NCBI GenBank assembly: GCA_002964805.2
Contig: PUDQ02000089.1
Coordinates: 558,001 to 622,000, forward strand
Length of the DNA stretch: 64,000 bases
Direction of reading: 5' to 3'
Source of the DNA: Trametes villosa
Lineage: Eukaryota > Basidiomycota > Agaricomycetes > Polyporales > Polyporaceae
In this document: one piece after another, positions 11,483-25,500 of the stretch
How positions within the stretch are numbered: the first letter of the stretch is position 1
Layout: the number at the start of each line of letters is the position of its first letter
Notes under the pieces: generated by a model
The model's database searches: none
The model's input: the letters and a program-made list of their open reading frames with translations, nothing else
What the model was told of the DNA's origin: nothing
Program-made: the position numbers and the translations under genes

Positions 11483-12601
11483 ATGTCGTCCCCGACTGCC
11501 ACCGATGGTACTCCCACGTCCCAGACCATGGTCGCATACCGCTTCATTCCGGGCCACAAAGAACCGCAACGCCAGATCGTCCCCGTCCCCACTCCAGGCC
11601 CAGACGAAGTGCTCGTCAAAGTCCTCGCCGCGGGCGTTTGCCAGTCCGACCTGCACCTCCTCGAGGATGCCGAGCCGCGCCCCTTCTCCACGTACACCTA
11701 CACCCTCGGACACGAAGGCGCAGGCATCATCACGCGCCTCGGCGGCAACGTCGCGTCCGACCCCGTATCCGCGCAGCGCCTCGCCGTCGGGACGTACGTC
11801 GCCGTGTTGCTCACGAATGCGTGCGGCGCCCCGGACCTGTGCGCACGATGCGCCGCCGGGCTCGCGAACGTCTGCTTCTCGCGGCCGATCGTCGGGATTG
11901 GCATGGACGGGAACTGGGCGGAGTACGTCGTGGCACGGGCGTGCACCGTCGTGCCCGTCCCGGGGAACGACCCGGCGCATCCGCGCCTCCCGCCGCCGGT
12001 CGTGGCAGCCGCGACAGACGCGGTGCTCACGCCGTGGCATGCGTTGAAGAGGGTGGGGGGCGTGAAGGCTGGGGACACCGTGCTCATCATCGGGTGTGGA
12101 GGCCTCGGGAGCAACGCTATCCAGATCGCGAAGAACGCTCTGGGGGCGGGCGTAGTCATCGCGTCCGACATTCGCGAGGACAGCCTGGCGCTCGCCCGCA
12201 AGCTCGGTGCGGACTACGCAGCACCTCCCTCCGAGCTGAAGGCGTTGCGGGACGAAAAGGGCCTCACGATCGACGTGGTGGTAGATGTGGTTGGGATACA
12301 GGCGTCCATAAACGGGGCGGTCGACTTGGTAAAGGCAGGGGGCACCATCGTTCTTGTTGGGCAGGGCGAGGAAACGGTGGCGATCAGCCCGGTGGCGATG
12401 AGTATCAAGCAGCTGATAGTCAAGGGCACCTTCGCTGGCGACTATCAAGACTTGGAGGAATGCTTGAGTGCGATCGAAGCAGGGAAGGTCGTTCCGGAAG
12501 TTGAGACGAGGGCTCTAGACGATTGCGTTCAGTTAGTGAAGGAGCTTGCTACGGGGAAGGTTCGAGCGAGGGTAGCCTTGGTTCCAGGAAGACATCTGTA
12601 G
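11483..12601 (+). CDS. Zinc-dependent alcohol dehydrogenase, second tandem copy
   Basis: Intronless, 372 aa from the ATG at 11483; an in-frame ATG at 11423 would add 20 residues but lies too close to the TATA box. It is collinear with the upstream paralogue: GVCQSDLHLLED (Cys ligand, His replaced by Gln at the next position), GHEGAGI, structural-zinc cysteines spaced C-x5-C-x2-C-x7-C, Asp in ATDAVLTPWHAL, and IIGCGGLGSNAIQ for the nucleotide fold followed by VIASD. Differences cluster in the substrate-binding half and the lobe around the structural zinc, so the copies have probably diverged in substrate range. Family assignment is firm; the physiological substrate cannot be read from sequence. 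Confidence 0.93.
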   Translation: MSSPTATDGTPTSQTMVAYRFIPGHKEPQRQIVPVPTPGPDEVLVKVLAAGVCQSDLHLLEDAEPRPFSTYTYTLGHEGAGIITRLGGNVASDPVSAQRLAVGTYVAVLLTNACGAPDLCARCAAGLANVCFSRPIVGIGMDGNWAEYVVARACTVVPVPGNDPAHPRLPPPVVAAATDAVLTPWHALKRVGGVKAGDTVLIIGCGGLGSNAIQIAKNALGAGVVIASDIREDSLALARKLGADYAAPPSELKALRDEKGLTIDVVVDVVGIQASINGAVDLVKAGGTIVLVGQGEETVAISPVAMSIKQLIVKGTFAGDYQDLEECLSAIEAGKVVPEVETRALDDCVQLVKELATGKVRARVALVPGRHL

Positions 12602-13695
12602 CTATGCAGAATTCGTCGATATCAGTACGACTTGACCATGCAAGAATAGCTGTTTGAGTGGAACCTACTAGACGTCGTTGCTCTTGTAGGACACGTTGGC
12701 GACATCATTCCCTACTATGCAAGTATCGGCTGCCGGTGAATCAAAACTACTGCCTAGGTTATAGCAAAGCCGTTAGCTCACATACACATACCAGCAGGTC
12801 CGGAAGCTTATGAAGTCGCGAGGTGGCATAACTTCCAGAGACTCTCAGAAGGCGAGTTCAAGCATGTGCTATGACAGCGTTGGGAGGTGGTGCTTTGTCG
12901 TTCAATCCCTGAACTACACTCAGTGTCAGGCACAGCATCCGGAGATGTCGTGCGTCGGCTCGTAGCGAGTTTGTAGGGGTCAACTCTGTAGCACGATCAG
13001 CCGTGCTTCAGGCTCCAAGAAGCACGGCTCCTACAGGTGATGTCGCACAAGCCGTGTCTGCCAATGAGATGTCGCAGGTTTTGTAGCACGGGCTCTTAGA
13101 GCTCGAGCTATGCTTATGACGGTAACCTGGATTCGAGGAAGAAGGGGGCGTGGACCCGGGTTATGTAGCGTTGAATCGGTGATGGAGTTTGTTTGTTTGA
13201 CCAGCATAGCCAAGCATGGTGTCCTCGAGCATCCAGAGAAGCTGGACTGCCCTACTGCGAGTGAGAACATCAGCAGAACGCAGCAAGTCAAGGTTGCGAA
13301 TGACACACCTGCAGACACTGCACACGTCGAGCAAATCACTGTTGGCATATGCTTCGGCACTGATGCACTCCGGGTGCTCTAACCGTTACAGGTGCGTATA
13401 CATTGCATATGGGCGCAGCGAACCTGATCTCCGCCTGCAGTTGCATGAGGGTTGAAGGCAAGGTCGTCGTTGAGCTCGTTCGTCGTGCTGGGCCAGCCAC
13501 AGCACCGGTCGGGCGGACCGCAGCGGGGAACGGGCGCCTCACCGAGTGAGGTGAGCCCGTGGCGGGGGAAGGGGCTTGCTTCTGCCAATCATCTGCGCAC
13601 TCGTCCTCCTCGTCCTCATACGCCGAACTCGCCTTGGTCGTTCGCAGCAGCGAGTGAAAGACGGGCGAATCGTCCGAAGTTGCTGTGCAGAGTCG
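12602..13695. other. Intergenic region without a supported gene
   Basis: This 1.1 kb holds short open frames on both strands, none with family motifs. A 10-bp perfect inverted repeat with an 11-nt loop (12999-13008 and 13020-13029) occurs about 0.4 kb after the dehydrogenase stop codon. The last 250 nt should contain the BolA-like promoter. Confidence 0.5.
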
Positions 13696-14351
13696 ATGCT
13701 CGCTTCCAGGAGACTCGCCATCTCCATCCTTCGTAACCGTCTACCCAGACCACACGCCATGGCGACCATGTCTACCGCTCCCCCCGCTTCTGATACCCCC
13801 GCTGGATCGTCAGGAGGACCGGTGGAGGGCGCAATTAGGGCCAAGGTACGAGCCAATCCTGGACGAACGCGTGCTCTGCCGCTCACCGCGTTCTCATGTG
13901 CTCCCTACTACCCCTCTCCGCTAGCTCACGGAGCTCCTAAAGCCATCACAACTCGACATCACAAACGACTCATGGCAACATAGGCACCACGCTGCGATGA
14001 GGGCCGAGGGCGGTGGTAACGGGGAAACTCGTGCGTACTCAACTTTGCTACGCCTCGCATGTAACCCTGGCTTTCGGCACGCCAAGTATTGACTATGATG
14101 TTCGTTACTGGGCGTTCAGACTTTTCAATCAACGTCGTATCAGAGGAGTTTCAAGGGAAGGTACGCATGCCGCCCGATTGTGTTGTTTTCGGGCGTAACG
14201 AATGTGCAAGCCTGACTCTAATTCTCCGTAGAACACTATGCAGCGACACCGAATGATATACTCCGCGCTCTCAGAGGAATTGTCGTCGGGGCTGCATGCA
14301 TTGTCCTTGAAGACGAAGACACCTACTGAGACTCAATCGCAGAAACAGTGA
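13696..14351 (+). CDS. BolA-like protein with mitochondrial presequence
   Basis: Four exons, 13696-13845, 13925-14030, 14120-14160 and 14232-14351, make 417 nt and 138 aa. The fold signature is visible in order: IRAKLTELLKPSQLDITNDS, then HFSVNVVSEEFQGK and RHRMIYSALSEELSSGLHAL, the core of BolA. BolA proteins act with monothiol glutaredoxins in iron-sulfur cluster handling; Bol1-type members work in mitochondria. I chose the ATG at 13696 because it opens an Arg-rich, Ser/Leu-rich, acid-free presequence (MLASRRLAISILRNRLPR), typical of matrix targeting. A later ATG at 13759 would give a shorter cytosolic form. Exon 3 is only 41 nt. The conserved His of the glutaredoxin-facing loop is present in the final exon. 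Confidence 0.9.
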
Positions 14352-15465
14352 TAATCTCGGGTGTTCGTCCCGCATTTGGCCAACGAAGTGCTCCTGCTTG
14401 ACCTTGCAAGCTTCAATTACCTTTCCGCGAGCCTCGGTAACCCAATATGTATCTCGACGACCCGCATGGACGCCATGGCGCCGCCACTCCGGTGCCGAAA
14501 CGATCATCGCTGAGGCCGCGCTGGTTCCCGAAATCTGAGATCGCAGTGAATGCCGGCGGGGACGAGCGGGTACGATGACGACCTACAGTCCCGCCACGCG
14601 ATATGTTGCGACTCACACTATTGGGTACTCTGCGGATGGCCCGTATATTTGATGTCACTGACGCATGGCGGTTCGGCCTCCTTTCGCCGTCAGGGCTTTC
14701 ACGACGCGCTGACTCCTGTACATGTGTTGTGTTGTTTCTCGTGGAGACGAGCAGCAAAACATCCAGCGGGCTCAGCTCTCCACAAACAAACAGATTTTCG
14801 GGATCGAAGCGTAGAAAGGCAACCCGCGATTAGCCTTCACGACGAGACGATCACTCGGGACTCGCCACCCAACCGCGTACATCCCCCTGTCGATGCGCAA
14901 CAACGACACAAACACTCGGCCGTCGACAGCAGTGAGGCAGCATATGGCCATCAGGTGACCGTCGTACTGCTTGTGCTGATCTGTGATCCAGACACTGACC
15001 GGCGGATCTCAGATACACCCCCTCAATGAAAGTGGCGCCCAGCGCGGCGTTAATCCTCTCGATTGCATTGCAATCCTCCCTCGATCATTCAACGCCGGGC
15101 AATACGCGGGTGGGCGACGTCCGCCAGTCTTCGGCCTTCCCTGCTGTGGTCGCCCATCTGCTTGGACAGAGGCTTGCCAATCGTGTCGAGCGTGTTCGGT
15201 CGACATGCTCGGCAGCCTGCTCCGAATGTCTCCTCGTTCACGACTGTCATCAGCTGTGTTGTCGACGTGCTCATGGGTACATGGAGACCGACTTGCCGCA
15301 GTGAGGAGACGCGCGCGTGAGCGCCGAGAATGACTACAGCATCCATTCAGGGTCCCAGATCGCCCTCGAGATCGAGTCCTTCGCGTGTGGGATGTGCGGC
15401 TGCGCGCGTGTGGCCCCGGATGTCTCCTCGAGGTTCCGTAACTGCCAACAGTTCGTCGCTGAAGG
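14352..15465. other. Intergenic region without a supported gene
   Basis: This 1.1 kb between the BolA-like gene and the C2H2 gene has overlapping open frames on both strands at 14.4-15.35 kb. None gives a recognisable domain or an intron chain that keeps a frame. The right end holds the promoter of the zinc-finger gene. Confidence 0.5.
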
Positions 15466-15473
15466 CTATATAG
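15466..15473 (+). promoter_or_regulatory. TATA-like element of the C2H2 gene
   Basis: CTATATAG lies 86 nt upstream of the ATG at 15559, within the distance seen for the dehydrogenase TATA boxes. Confidence 0.4.
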
Positions 15474-15558
15474 TGGCATGCCCGCTGCTGTCCCTCAACT
15501 TCCCTGCCTTTCCGATCTTCACCCCTTTCCCAGCCCATCCACCTTCAGCGTCCGTGCT

Positions 15559-16573
15559 ATGCCGCCTCGTCAATCCTCTTCATCCGACCCCTCTGGACGA
15601 GGCGAGCAGAGGCCAACGCTTCCCCCCATTAGACAGATCTTTGGACGTAAGTATCAGCCACACTACCATGAAATCGCACCTCATAAGTCGTTTTGTATGC
15701 AGAGGAACTGTCCAGGTCTGTCCCACCCCACCAGACGCGAGGGGGGTCTCCCCACCTGGGTGGTCGCATGCCCTTGGCAGACGAGGATCCCCGACAGCTG
15801 TCTCGCGGAGCCTCCTCGCCGGCGCCGCGTGGGTACACCCCAGGCACGCCGCGCTCCTACCCCACCTACCCGGACGCGCACCGGCACCACCAACAGCAGC
15901 AGCCGCCCGCGCCCCAGCACCCGCGCACGGCGTCCGACCCCGCCGGCTACCCCGCGTACCCTCAGACCATGGCGCCGCACCCGTCCCTCCAGTACCCAGC
16001 CGGGTACCCGACGCAGCAGTACGCGCAGATCCACCCGCGCACCCCGATTCCGACGGGCAGCTACCCGTATGCGGGCACCCAGCACATGCACCCCGGGATG
16101 GCCGCCGGCCCGTCTGGCAGCCAGCTCTACCCCGGCGCGGAGCAGGGCTCGTCTGATCGGAGCTCGTCGTCGCGATACGAGTGCAGCTACTGCGGCAAAG
16201 GGTTCACCCGGCCGAGCAGCTTGAGGGTACGTACGGGCGCCGTCTCCGCTCTCGCGCGGGATGTTGACGTTATTCGTTATTTGTGCCGACGTATAGATTC
16301 ACCTCAATACGCACACGGGGGAGAAGCGTGAGTGTCCGCTGCGTGTCGCTTGCTTGATCGGCGCTGACCTTGACGGGCGCGACAGCGTTCACATGCCCGT
16401 ACGAAGGCTGTGGCCGCAGCTTCAGTGTCCAGAGCAACATGCGCCGGCATGCGCGGGTGCACACGCGCGGCCAAGAGTCCCAGGGCGGCGCGGACATCGA
16501 CGAAGAGGGCGACAGCGCGGAGGAGGAGTACCCCTCCTCCGCGTCGTCCTCGCCCAAGTCCCGCAAGAGCTAA
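15559..16573 (+). CDS. placeholder
   Basis: placeholder. Confidence 0.
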
Positions 16574-19500
16574 GCGACGCCGTGCCTGCCGCCACTGCAC
16601 CCGCCGCCTGTCGCGCCTCGCCGCGCCTGCCAGCCACGTCCACACCCCGCCCGCCGCCGCCGTCGAATCGCAACAGCAGAAGATCCACTGTATCCTAATC
16701 CGCACTACCAAGTATCCCACACACGTCTATTGAACTCGATCGTCGCTTATATTTATTCGCTGCCTCCTACGCTATCATTATCCTCGCACCGCATTGTACA
16801 CTACGCAATCCGTCCTCATCCGTTCTTTGCCAACGCTCACTCCTTTGTCGCATCCGCATCCGGGTCCTATTTATTCGCCTCCCCACGCACTACATCGCAT
16901 CGCATCCCATCATTCCCTCGTTGTCGTATTTAACACCGCCCGCCCGCCCTACCCTCTTCCAGCTATATTTATTCCCTTTGCCACCTTCCGATATCGGGGC
17001 ATTCCCCGACTTCTTGTACTATTTATTCGGGCCTCCCTCCCCTCCCCCTCATCCGCCAAGGACCTAGACGGGCGATCAGCCGCTTGTTGTACCTACCATC
17101 TCCCCTGGTTTTGCAGTAGACAGCATCCGCACTGTATAACACCATCCTCGCATGGACATTCGTGCACCAACACTCATTGTAGCACCACATTCTTTTCACC
17201 TACCTATCCCAATCCCGGTATAACGGCATTCGCGCCACCTACACTCCTTAGGGACATACTACTCGCGCTCCGCTAACGGAGCCAGCCACCCTACCTACCC
17301 AACTATATAGCTATCGAGCTTTCCACCGGACACGTTCGCACTGGCTGCGGCATCGCTGTATTGACATCATTCTGGCAATGACAACCTCATCATGGGAACC
17401 CCGGTGCCCTCGGACGTACGTGCCTGTCGTCCACAGAACGCGCATCTAGTGATTATGCGGGAGTATATACACGAGACCACCCAACCCAATGGGAACAAAG
17501 ACACAAGAACGTAAGATAGCCTCCACGCGCCGACGCCGCGGCGGCGCACTCAGTCGCTGTCCGTATCCTCCGGCTTCGGGCCCCCGAACGTGAGCCAGTT
17601 GAGCTTCCGGATGCGCCGACGCTCCTCCGACGCCTTCTGCTGGTTGCGCGTCTGCTTCTTCTTTTTCTTGATGGGCGGCGTCGCAGTCCCGTTGGGCTTG
17701 TCCTCGGCGCCGCTGCCTGCGGGCGTCGCGGCGACAGACGCAGCGGGGGTGAGGCCCTTCGCGGGGGTGTTCGCGCCGCTGCCCTTCGGCGACTTGACGT
17801 TCAGCGGGTCCTCGACGATGGCGGCCTTGCCCTTGTGGGTCATCCGGCCCGCATCGACGTGCCAGATCTCAGGGCCTGGGGCACGGAGGTCAGCGACTGT
17901 GGTCATGACGTGGGACACGGGTGCACTAACAGAGCGAGTGGACAAATTCTTCGTTGTGGGAGATGATAACCTAGCGTGCGGCCTGTCAGCAACGGCACAG
18001 TATCGGCACTGGTGATGTGCACGTACCACTGCGCCAGCCCACTCCTTGATGGCTACGGCCAAGCCGCCGAGGGCTTCGCGGTCCAAGAAGTTACTAGGCT
18101 CGTCGAGAACACAGATCTACGCATCGCATGTCTTAGGATCGTCCGATTTGAAGCGGGGCACTGTTAGACATACCTGAGGGTTGTTCCACAAGCAGGCAGC
18201 AATAACGAGCTTGATCTTCTGGCCTGTAGGTAATGGCTGTCAGTGACAAAAAGCTTGTCCGATCCGACGTAGCACGGACCTCCAGAAAGGCCCGCAATCT
18301 CGTTGTACTGCGCGATGTCACCGTCGAGCCCGATGTCCTCCAAGTGCTTGCGAACGATGTGCGCGGCGGTGTCACGCTGACCGGCACCCTCGCGCGACGA
18401 CTCAAGATCGTCGAACTGCTGCACAAGCTTGGTGAAGCCCTTCTCGAGTAGCTCCTCACGCGGGATCCAAGTGTTGAAGCGATGGTCCAGGCCTAGACGC
18501 CGACATATTAGCTTCCTTATCCTGACCGGCTGCTATAGTCAGCGCTCACCTCGCCACTTGATCTCGTACTGGAGCGACTTCTTGAGCTTTTGACGACCCA
18601 TGATCATCTGCACAACGGAACACGTAAACAGTCAGCGGGAGTAATCGCATCGCGCCCACGACAGTTTAAACGCACATCGAGCTTGCGGCGCTGGCCGTTC
18701 TTTCCGACGAACTCGGTCTCCAGCAGCGCCTTCTCCTCGTCGGTGAGAACGCGGGTGGCCTTCTCCAAGATCTCGCCTATTCACGATGACGACATGAGCA
18801 AATTGCTCGGCGCGTCCTGCACAGTCAAAAACACCCACGATCGTGTCCGTCTTGGAATCGCCACTGGATGTATTGGATAGGGGTCTTCTCCAAGTGACGC
18901 TCTGTAGCCACCAAGCTGCGTTAGGCACTGTCGCTGACGGCAAAACATGACTGTGCGCACCGATGTGATGCGTTGCGTGTTGGGAGACATAGCCGATACG
19001 GAGCGCGGGGTGTTTGTAGACAGTGCCCTCCTGCGGCACGGTCTCTCCCTAAACGAGTTGCGTACGTTAGTCGACGGCTGGCGACAAATGCATCCTGCAT
19101 CACGTACGGTCAAAAGCTTGATCAGAGTGGACTTTCCAGCTCCGTTGGGTCCCACGATACCCACCCGACTGCACCGGAGTGTCTCAGCATTGACATACCC
19201 TGAAGCCAATAGATCGCCGCGCATACCTCGACAGGGACAGGGCACAGCTGACGTTGTACAAGCTCGGTTTCGGCCGCCCGGGGTACGTGAACGTGCAATT
19301 CGTCATCTTCAGGATCGCGCGCGTATTGCTCCGCACACCCATTAGAGAGCCCGGAGGAGGGAACGCGAATTTGACTGATGTGGCAGCGAGCGTGTAGTAT
19401 GACTTGGCCTCCGGATGCTTGGCTACGAAGGTGGACAGGTTCCCAGGGTAGAACACAAGCTGGAAGGAACGGATACGATCAGACACGCAAACATTTCCGC

Positions 19501-22500
19501 ACGTTTAGGATCTGTCCAAACCTTCTTGCTCTCGTAGTGAATGATATCGGTCGTGACAGTGTCGAGGAATCTACGATGTTATGTCAGAAAGGCATTGCAA
19601 TCGAACACTCGCTGGACGTACCCAGAGTCGTGACTGATGATGAGGCAAGTGACATTCTTCTGTGCCATCAGGTAGTCCTGCAGCCATTGAACGGAAGCGC
19701 GGTCCAACTGGCGAACACCATTACAACCCTGCAGTCTACCAAGTTTTGATCGACACTCACATGGTTAGTAGGCTAATGGCATAGCTGGTCGTCAGCGCAG
19801 AACATGGAGTGGGAGCGATAAATGCTTACCTCATCGAGCAGGAGGAGATCAGCATTGTACAGCATCGCCCGCGCGAGCTCGAGCTTCATCTTCCATCCGC
19901 CAGAGAGGCCGCCAACAAGCTCAGCCTGTCGGTCATCGTCAAACCCGACCTCGAGAAGCTGATCCCGGATCTTCGATCGGGGCACGCCGGCCAGAGTCTT
20001 GTCTGTTTCACCGACGCAGAAGAGTTGAGCATCGGGCTGCGGACACGGATGGCTGCTGGATGCTGTGCTCACCTGACGCCACGAAGTCAATAATCGAGAG
20101 CGAGGTGTCCTCGCCCTGGAGAGAGTGCTCGACCATTACGCAGCGCAGCTGGTCCTGTGGCGGGAAGTTCTCCACCTTCCCATCGCGGAGCTGGCGCATG
20201 AGCGTCGACTTCCCGGATCCGTTCGTGCCGAGGATGCCGTAGCGACGGCCACGGAACAGGCGCAGACGGGTGTGGGAAAGGAGCAGCAGGGCGCCGTATG
20301 CCAGGGAGAAGAGGGTATCGCAAAGCAGCTCTCCTTCCTCGGAAGAGTCGTTCTGGGAGCTCGCATGCTTGGCCTCGTCGACGGCCAGGAAGTGCGAGCG
20401 GACACGGTCGGCAAACTTGGTGGAGTCGGTGAGGCCTCCAGCGAACCAAGGCTCGAGCAGGGCTCCGAGGCAGCGCTGCCAGACCTTCGCGTCGGAGAAG
20501 TTGCGCTCCTGCACCGGGTCCGCCAACGATCCGGAGCTGAACTCAAGAACCTGCTTGAGAACAGGGTGGCGGGCAGTCCGAGGGCCGTTGGGTGCACCGG
20601 ACGAGGGAAGGGCCAACTCGTCGGGGATGAGGGTGAGCACGGTGTTCAAGATCTCGGTGGTTTCGGCGTCGATGTCGCGATGTGCGGGCGGGGGACCGTC
20701 CTTGGATGCGCCCGACTTCTGGAGAGTGGTGAGGGCACCCTCGGCGAATGCTCGGACCTGGAGCAAACTGGTGAGACGCGATGTGGCTGAGGCACGAGCA
20801 CTATACTAACCTCAGGGAATGCGGCGCCCTTGGCGATCTTCTCGACACCCTCGACAAGCGGGCTGAGGTAGGTGGCCGCAACAGTAGGGTTGCGGACGAG
20901 CTTGACCAGGTTGTCGATAACGACGACACTCCGGCGCTGAACCTCCATCGAGCGGTCGTTCAGAGCACGGATCATGAGCGGAACGAGGACAGCCAGAGCG
21001 GGCGCCGTGACCTCGGCGACAAACGTGGTGTTCGAGAGGGCCTTGATGCACGCGGGGACGGCATCCGGGTTGGACATGCACTTGACAAGGACCGGGATGT
21101 GGGGAGTGAGATCGGGGTTCGCGAGCGTGGTGCAAAGCGCCGTCGCGCATTTCACGGCGGCGGAGGACACCTGGAGCGAATTCAGTACCTAGAAAGGTGC
21201 AACGACCTCAGCGCTCTTACCTCGGCCTTTGTGTCGTGCATGGCGCCCTCGATCTTCGGGATAGTCGTGCCGAGCTCGTTGGCGACGGCGTCCTTGGCGG
21301 AGTTCGCGAAGGACTTCATGGCGTCCAAGACACCAACCTTGGTGCGCCATTTGCCCTTGTCCAAGATATCCTCCAGAGTGCGGAACACGATGCGCGTAGA
21401 CTCGGGCGGGAAGAGCTTGAGGATCGCCTTCGTGGCGGACGCCGCGGGGGCGCGGACGACATCGCCCTTGTCCATGTACAGCTCGAACAGGACGGGGAGC
21501 GACGGGAGAAGGACGGGCGCGCAGGGCGCTCCGAGCACCGTGGCGAACGAGTGGAACGCAATGGCGGCGCTCTCGCGCTCATAGCCGGACTTTTTGTTGG
21601 TGGCGAACCCGTGGAGGGTGGTGAGGATGTTCGCGTCGCTGGCAGGTCCGGAATCAATATAATCAACTCGGCGCTTTCAGCGGATGGCCGGTAGGCTCGT
21701 AAACCAGCCTCACATTCGGGGGCGGAAGACAATCGTTCCTCCCGAAGGGAGGCTGGATGTGTGAGGGGGGGTGCAGAGGTCCCCGCGGGAACTGCGGAGT
21801 TTGGACCCCCTCTCACACATCGTTCTGGCCTAGATGGCTGGCACTCACGTCAGGTTTTCGAAACCGGCCTTGTGGACTTCGCGGGCCAGGCGATCGGCGG
21901 CGGCCTTTGCATCTGGACGCGGCGAGTTCATCTAGCTGCAATCACCCAACTTTCTACGGAGTACTCACCAGGGGCGGTAGGTGCGGTACGCAGAGCATCT
22001 AGGAAAGGACCAAAGTGGGAATCCGAGGCTACAGACATGGCGACAGGAGACATCTTCTTTGCGGGTACAAATGATACAGTTGTGGGATCCAGAGCAGCAG
22101 AGAATCTATGCGAGCCGAGAGATTACTGGAGTGCGAGCCCGAAGAGGTATGATATAGTCGGAGTGCCCGAGTGAGCTGTAGTTCCGCGTTGGTGCCCGAG
22201 TGGGCTGTATGTTCCGCGGTGAGTCTATGCGCGAACGAGGGTCGACGGAGCCCCGAAAGAGGTGGTCGTGGTCGTAAAAACGGCGCTGGAGGGCCGACGG
22301 GCGGAGGAAGGTGGAGGAGCGGGACAGAGAACGAAACCCGCCAGAAATTTTGGATCAGCCAGTAAGCACTCCCGATTTGGGAATCGCGGGGAAATCGGCT
22401 AGATAACCCCCGATCGAGCGAGATAATCCGAGGCTTGTCAGATAAACCCCGCGGCAACCTCCGTCCCCGACCACCACCATCTCAGTCGGACCTCCTCCGT

Positions 22501-25500
22501 CGCACTCCGTTTGACCATATGTACCAGCCATCTTGAAATCTATTACTGGGACTACGGTGGCTCGGGATCACGCTATGAAGGCGAACGGCCGTTATCTGCG
22601 CAGGGGGCATATGGGCTGCGTGGTAGGCGGCCCTTCGTCGCATGATGCGCACCGCCGTAGCCGCGCACATCGCCTCGGTGGCAGCAAAGTTGCGACACTC
22701 CCCTCTTAACTCCAGCTGTCAACGCCCTGTCATGTACCGCACCTCGCCCATGACGACCGCCGCGTCATCCTCTCTTTCCGTCTCGCCTGCCCTCCTCTGG
22801 GACGCTGCTCTCTCTGCCCCTCCCTGCGTGTGGGTGCTCTGCCCTTCTGTCGTCGGCCTCAGTCGACCTTTCCACCGCTGCACCGACCCTCCCTCCGCCA
22901 CTGCATACACTCGTCCTCCTCCCCACATCCTCTCAGTGCACGCCGTCTCACGACTCCAAGGCGCTGCGCGTGCAAGTCCCCCGCCGCCCGTCCGCCCGTC
23001 CGCTCGCCCAGCACCAGACCAGCCAGGCATGGGCTCGCAACCTCAAGCGGAGCATTCCCGTGTCAGCATTGGCGGAGCGCACGACGCACGTAGCACATCG
23101 CGCCGACATGCCGCCGCGTCCGCAGGTACGTCCGCCTCCGGGCCTTCCTCTCGCCCTCTTCCCGTGAGTACCCCTCGCCCATGATCGTGCCAGAGGTGCC
23201 GCGTACACCTCTGTTGACGTGTCGAGTACGTTCCCGCGCCGTCGCCACGCGAACCGCGCTCATAACATCGCGCGTGAGCTCGCCTCGCTCAGACTACGCG
23301 GCGGCGCGCCCCATGTATGTATTGTACCTTACCCCCCTTTGTATCGTATATACAGGAAATACACTACGTGACCCCCCACGAGCACGCCGATGTCGTCTGC
23401 CGGAGCGTCCGGACGTCCGTCATGCATGTGTGCCGCCCTGACGGCTGCCCCAGAGCCATGTCCGGCACACGCCCCCACCGCCGCCCCACACACTCTAGAC
23501 ACGCGCGGGGCGCGTGCAGAGTACGTATGACCCCGCCCACGCGAGCCCGAGCCCGCCGCGCCGTGCGTCGCCTCGGGGCGCGGCTCCGTCGGTACCGCCC
23601 ACCCGCGACCAGACCGCCGCCTCCACCTCCGCCCCGCGCCCGAATCGCTTCGCAAACACGAATCCCGGCTCAAGCGAACCCCGGCGGACCTACCCTGTAA
23701 GTCTCGCGTCGATCCGGCAAGATTCATTTTTCGCCATTTTCAGGCGATTTCATGGGCGTTCGGCGCACGCCCGCACGAACTCGCGCGCCGCGGACCCCCA
23801 ACACGTCCGTCCGTCGCGCCGTGTGGCAGAGACGTCCTCCTGGACGCTCTCTACCGCCCGCCGACGGCTGCACACGCAGGCGACGCAGTGGCATGTCGGG
23901 CCCGACGTCGTGTGCCTGTGCCCACGGCCGGGTCTGCCACGAACACGCCCCCGTCTCCCGACGCCGCCCTGCGCCCGGGAAACACCCGTAACACGTACAG
24001 GACGCATACGCGATCCCGCGCCGACACGTACGAACCAGGCACGCGCCCGCACCGTGCCGCTGCGCGCCCGCCTCTGCAGACCCGCCCCGCACAAGACCCG
24101 CGCCCACACCTCCGTCCCGCGCCCGAAACGCCGCGCAAACGACGCTCCCAGGACGGCCTGACCAGGGGCTATGTGCGCTGTGAGTCCCGCGCCGATCCGC
24201 GCCGAAAAAAATCTGACCGTTTCCGCGGATTTCATGCAGTTTCCCGCGTCCGCGCACGGAAACGCGTGCCGCCGCCCGCCTGCACGTCCGTCCGCCGCGC
24301 AACTGTGCAGACGGGCTCTCCCGCACGTTCTCTATCGAACGGTGCCGGTGGCGCGCAGCGGCGGCGAGTTCGAATTTCGAGCTCGTCGTCGTCCACCTGC
24401 TGCCCGCCCACGCCTATGGGGCCCGAACCTGAGACTCGTCCGTGACGCCGCTCCCCGCCTCCGTGACGTCTTCCAACGGTACGGAGGGCACGTACGACCT
24501 CGTGTACGTGTGCGAACGCGCGCTGCGCACGCGCGTCGCGTCGTTCTGCGGCCCGGGAGGGCGGTTCGCCGCCGACACGACCGCCGCCTACGCGCCCGTA
24601 CCGCACGCGAACCGCCTCGCAAACGCCAGCGCGCGCATATTTGAACACCGGGGCGTCTTTCGTGTGAGTGCCGCGCCGATCCGGGGCGAAAAAATTCTGA
24701 CCCTTCCGGCCGGTTTCATGCAGCTCGGGAGCACGCGCGCACAGAATTGCGCGCCGCCGGCCTCCCGCGCGTCGGCGCGCCGCGCAACTGTGCACAACAG
24801 CTCGCCCGCACGTTCTCTATCGAGGGCTGCCGGTTGCGCGCGGCGGCGACGAGTTTCGTTTTCGAGCTCGTCGACGTGCGGGCCCCGCCGCCCGCCCACG
24901 CCTACGGGCCCGTACCTGGCTCTCGCCCCGGACGCCGCCCCCCACCTCTCAGACGCCTGAGAATGATAGGGGGTGCACGTACGACCTCGCGTGCGTGTGC
25001 GAGCGCGCGCTACGCACGCGCCCCGCGTCGTTCTGCGGCCCGGGAAGGAGGTTCGGCGCCGACACGATCGTCGCCTGCGCGCTCGTGCCGCCCGCAACCG
25101 TCCCGCAGACGCCGTCTCGCGGGAACACGAACCTCGGTGCACCTCCCCTGTGAGTCCCGCGGCGATCCGCGCCGAAAAAATCCTGACGGTTTCCGGCAGA
25201 TTTCATGCACTTTCCCGCACCCGCGCACAGAAACGCGTCCCGCCGCCCGCCTGCGCGTCCGTTCGCCGCGCCACTGCGCAGACAGGCTCGCCTGTACGCC
25301 CTCTATTGGGCGGTACCGGTCGCATGCCGCGGCGACGAGTTCGAATTCCGAGCTCGTCGTCGTGCCCTTGCCGCCCGCCCACGCCTATGGGCCCGTACCC
25401 GGCACTCGCCCCCGACGCCGCCCCGCGCCTCCCGGACGCCCACGAACGGTACGGAGAGCATGTACGACCCCGTGCACGCGTGCAAACGCGCGCTGCGCAC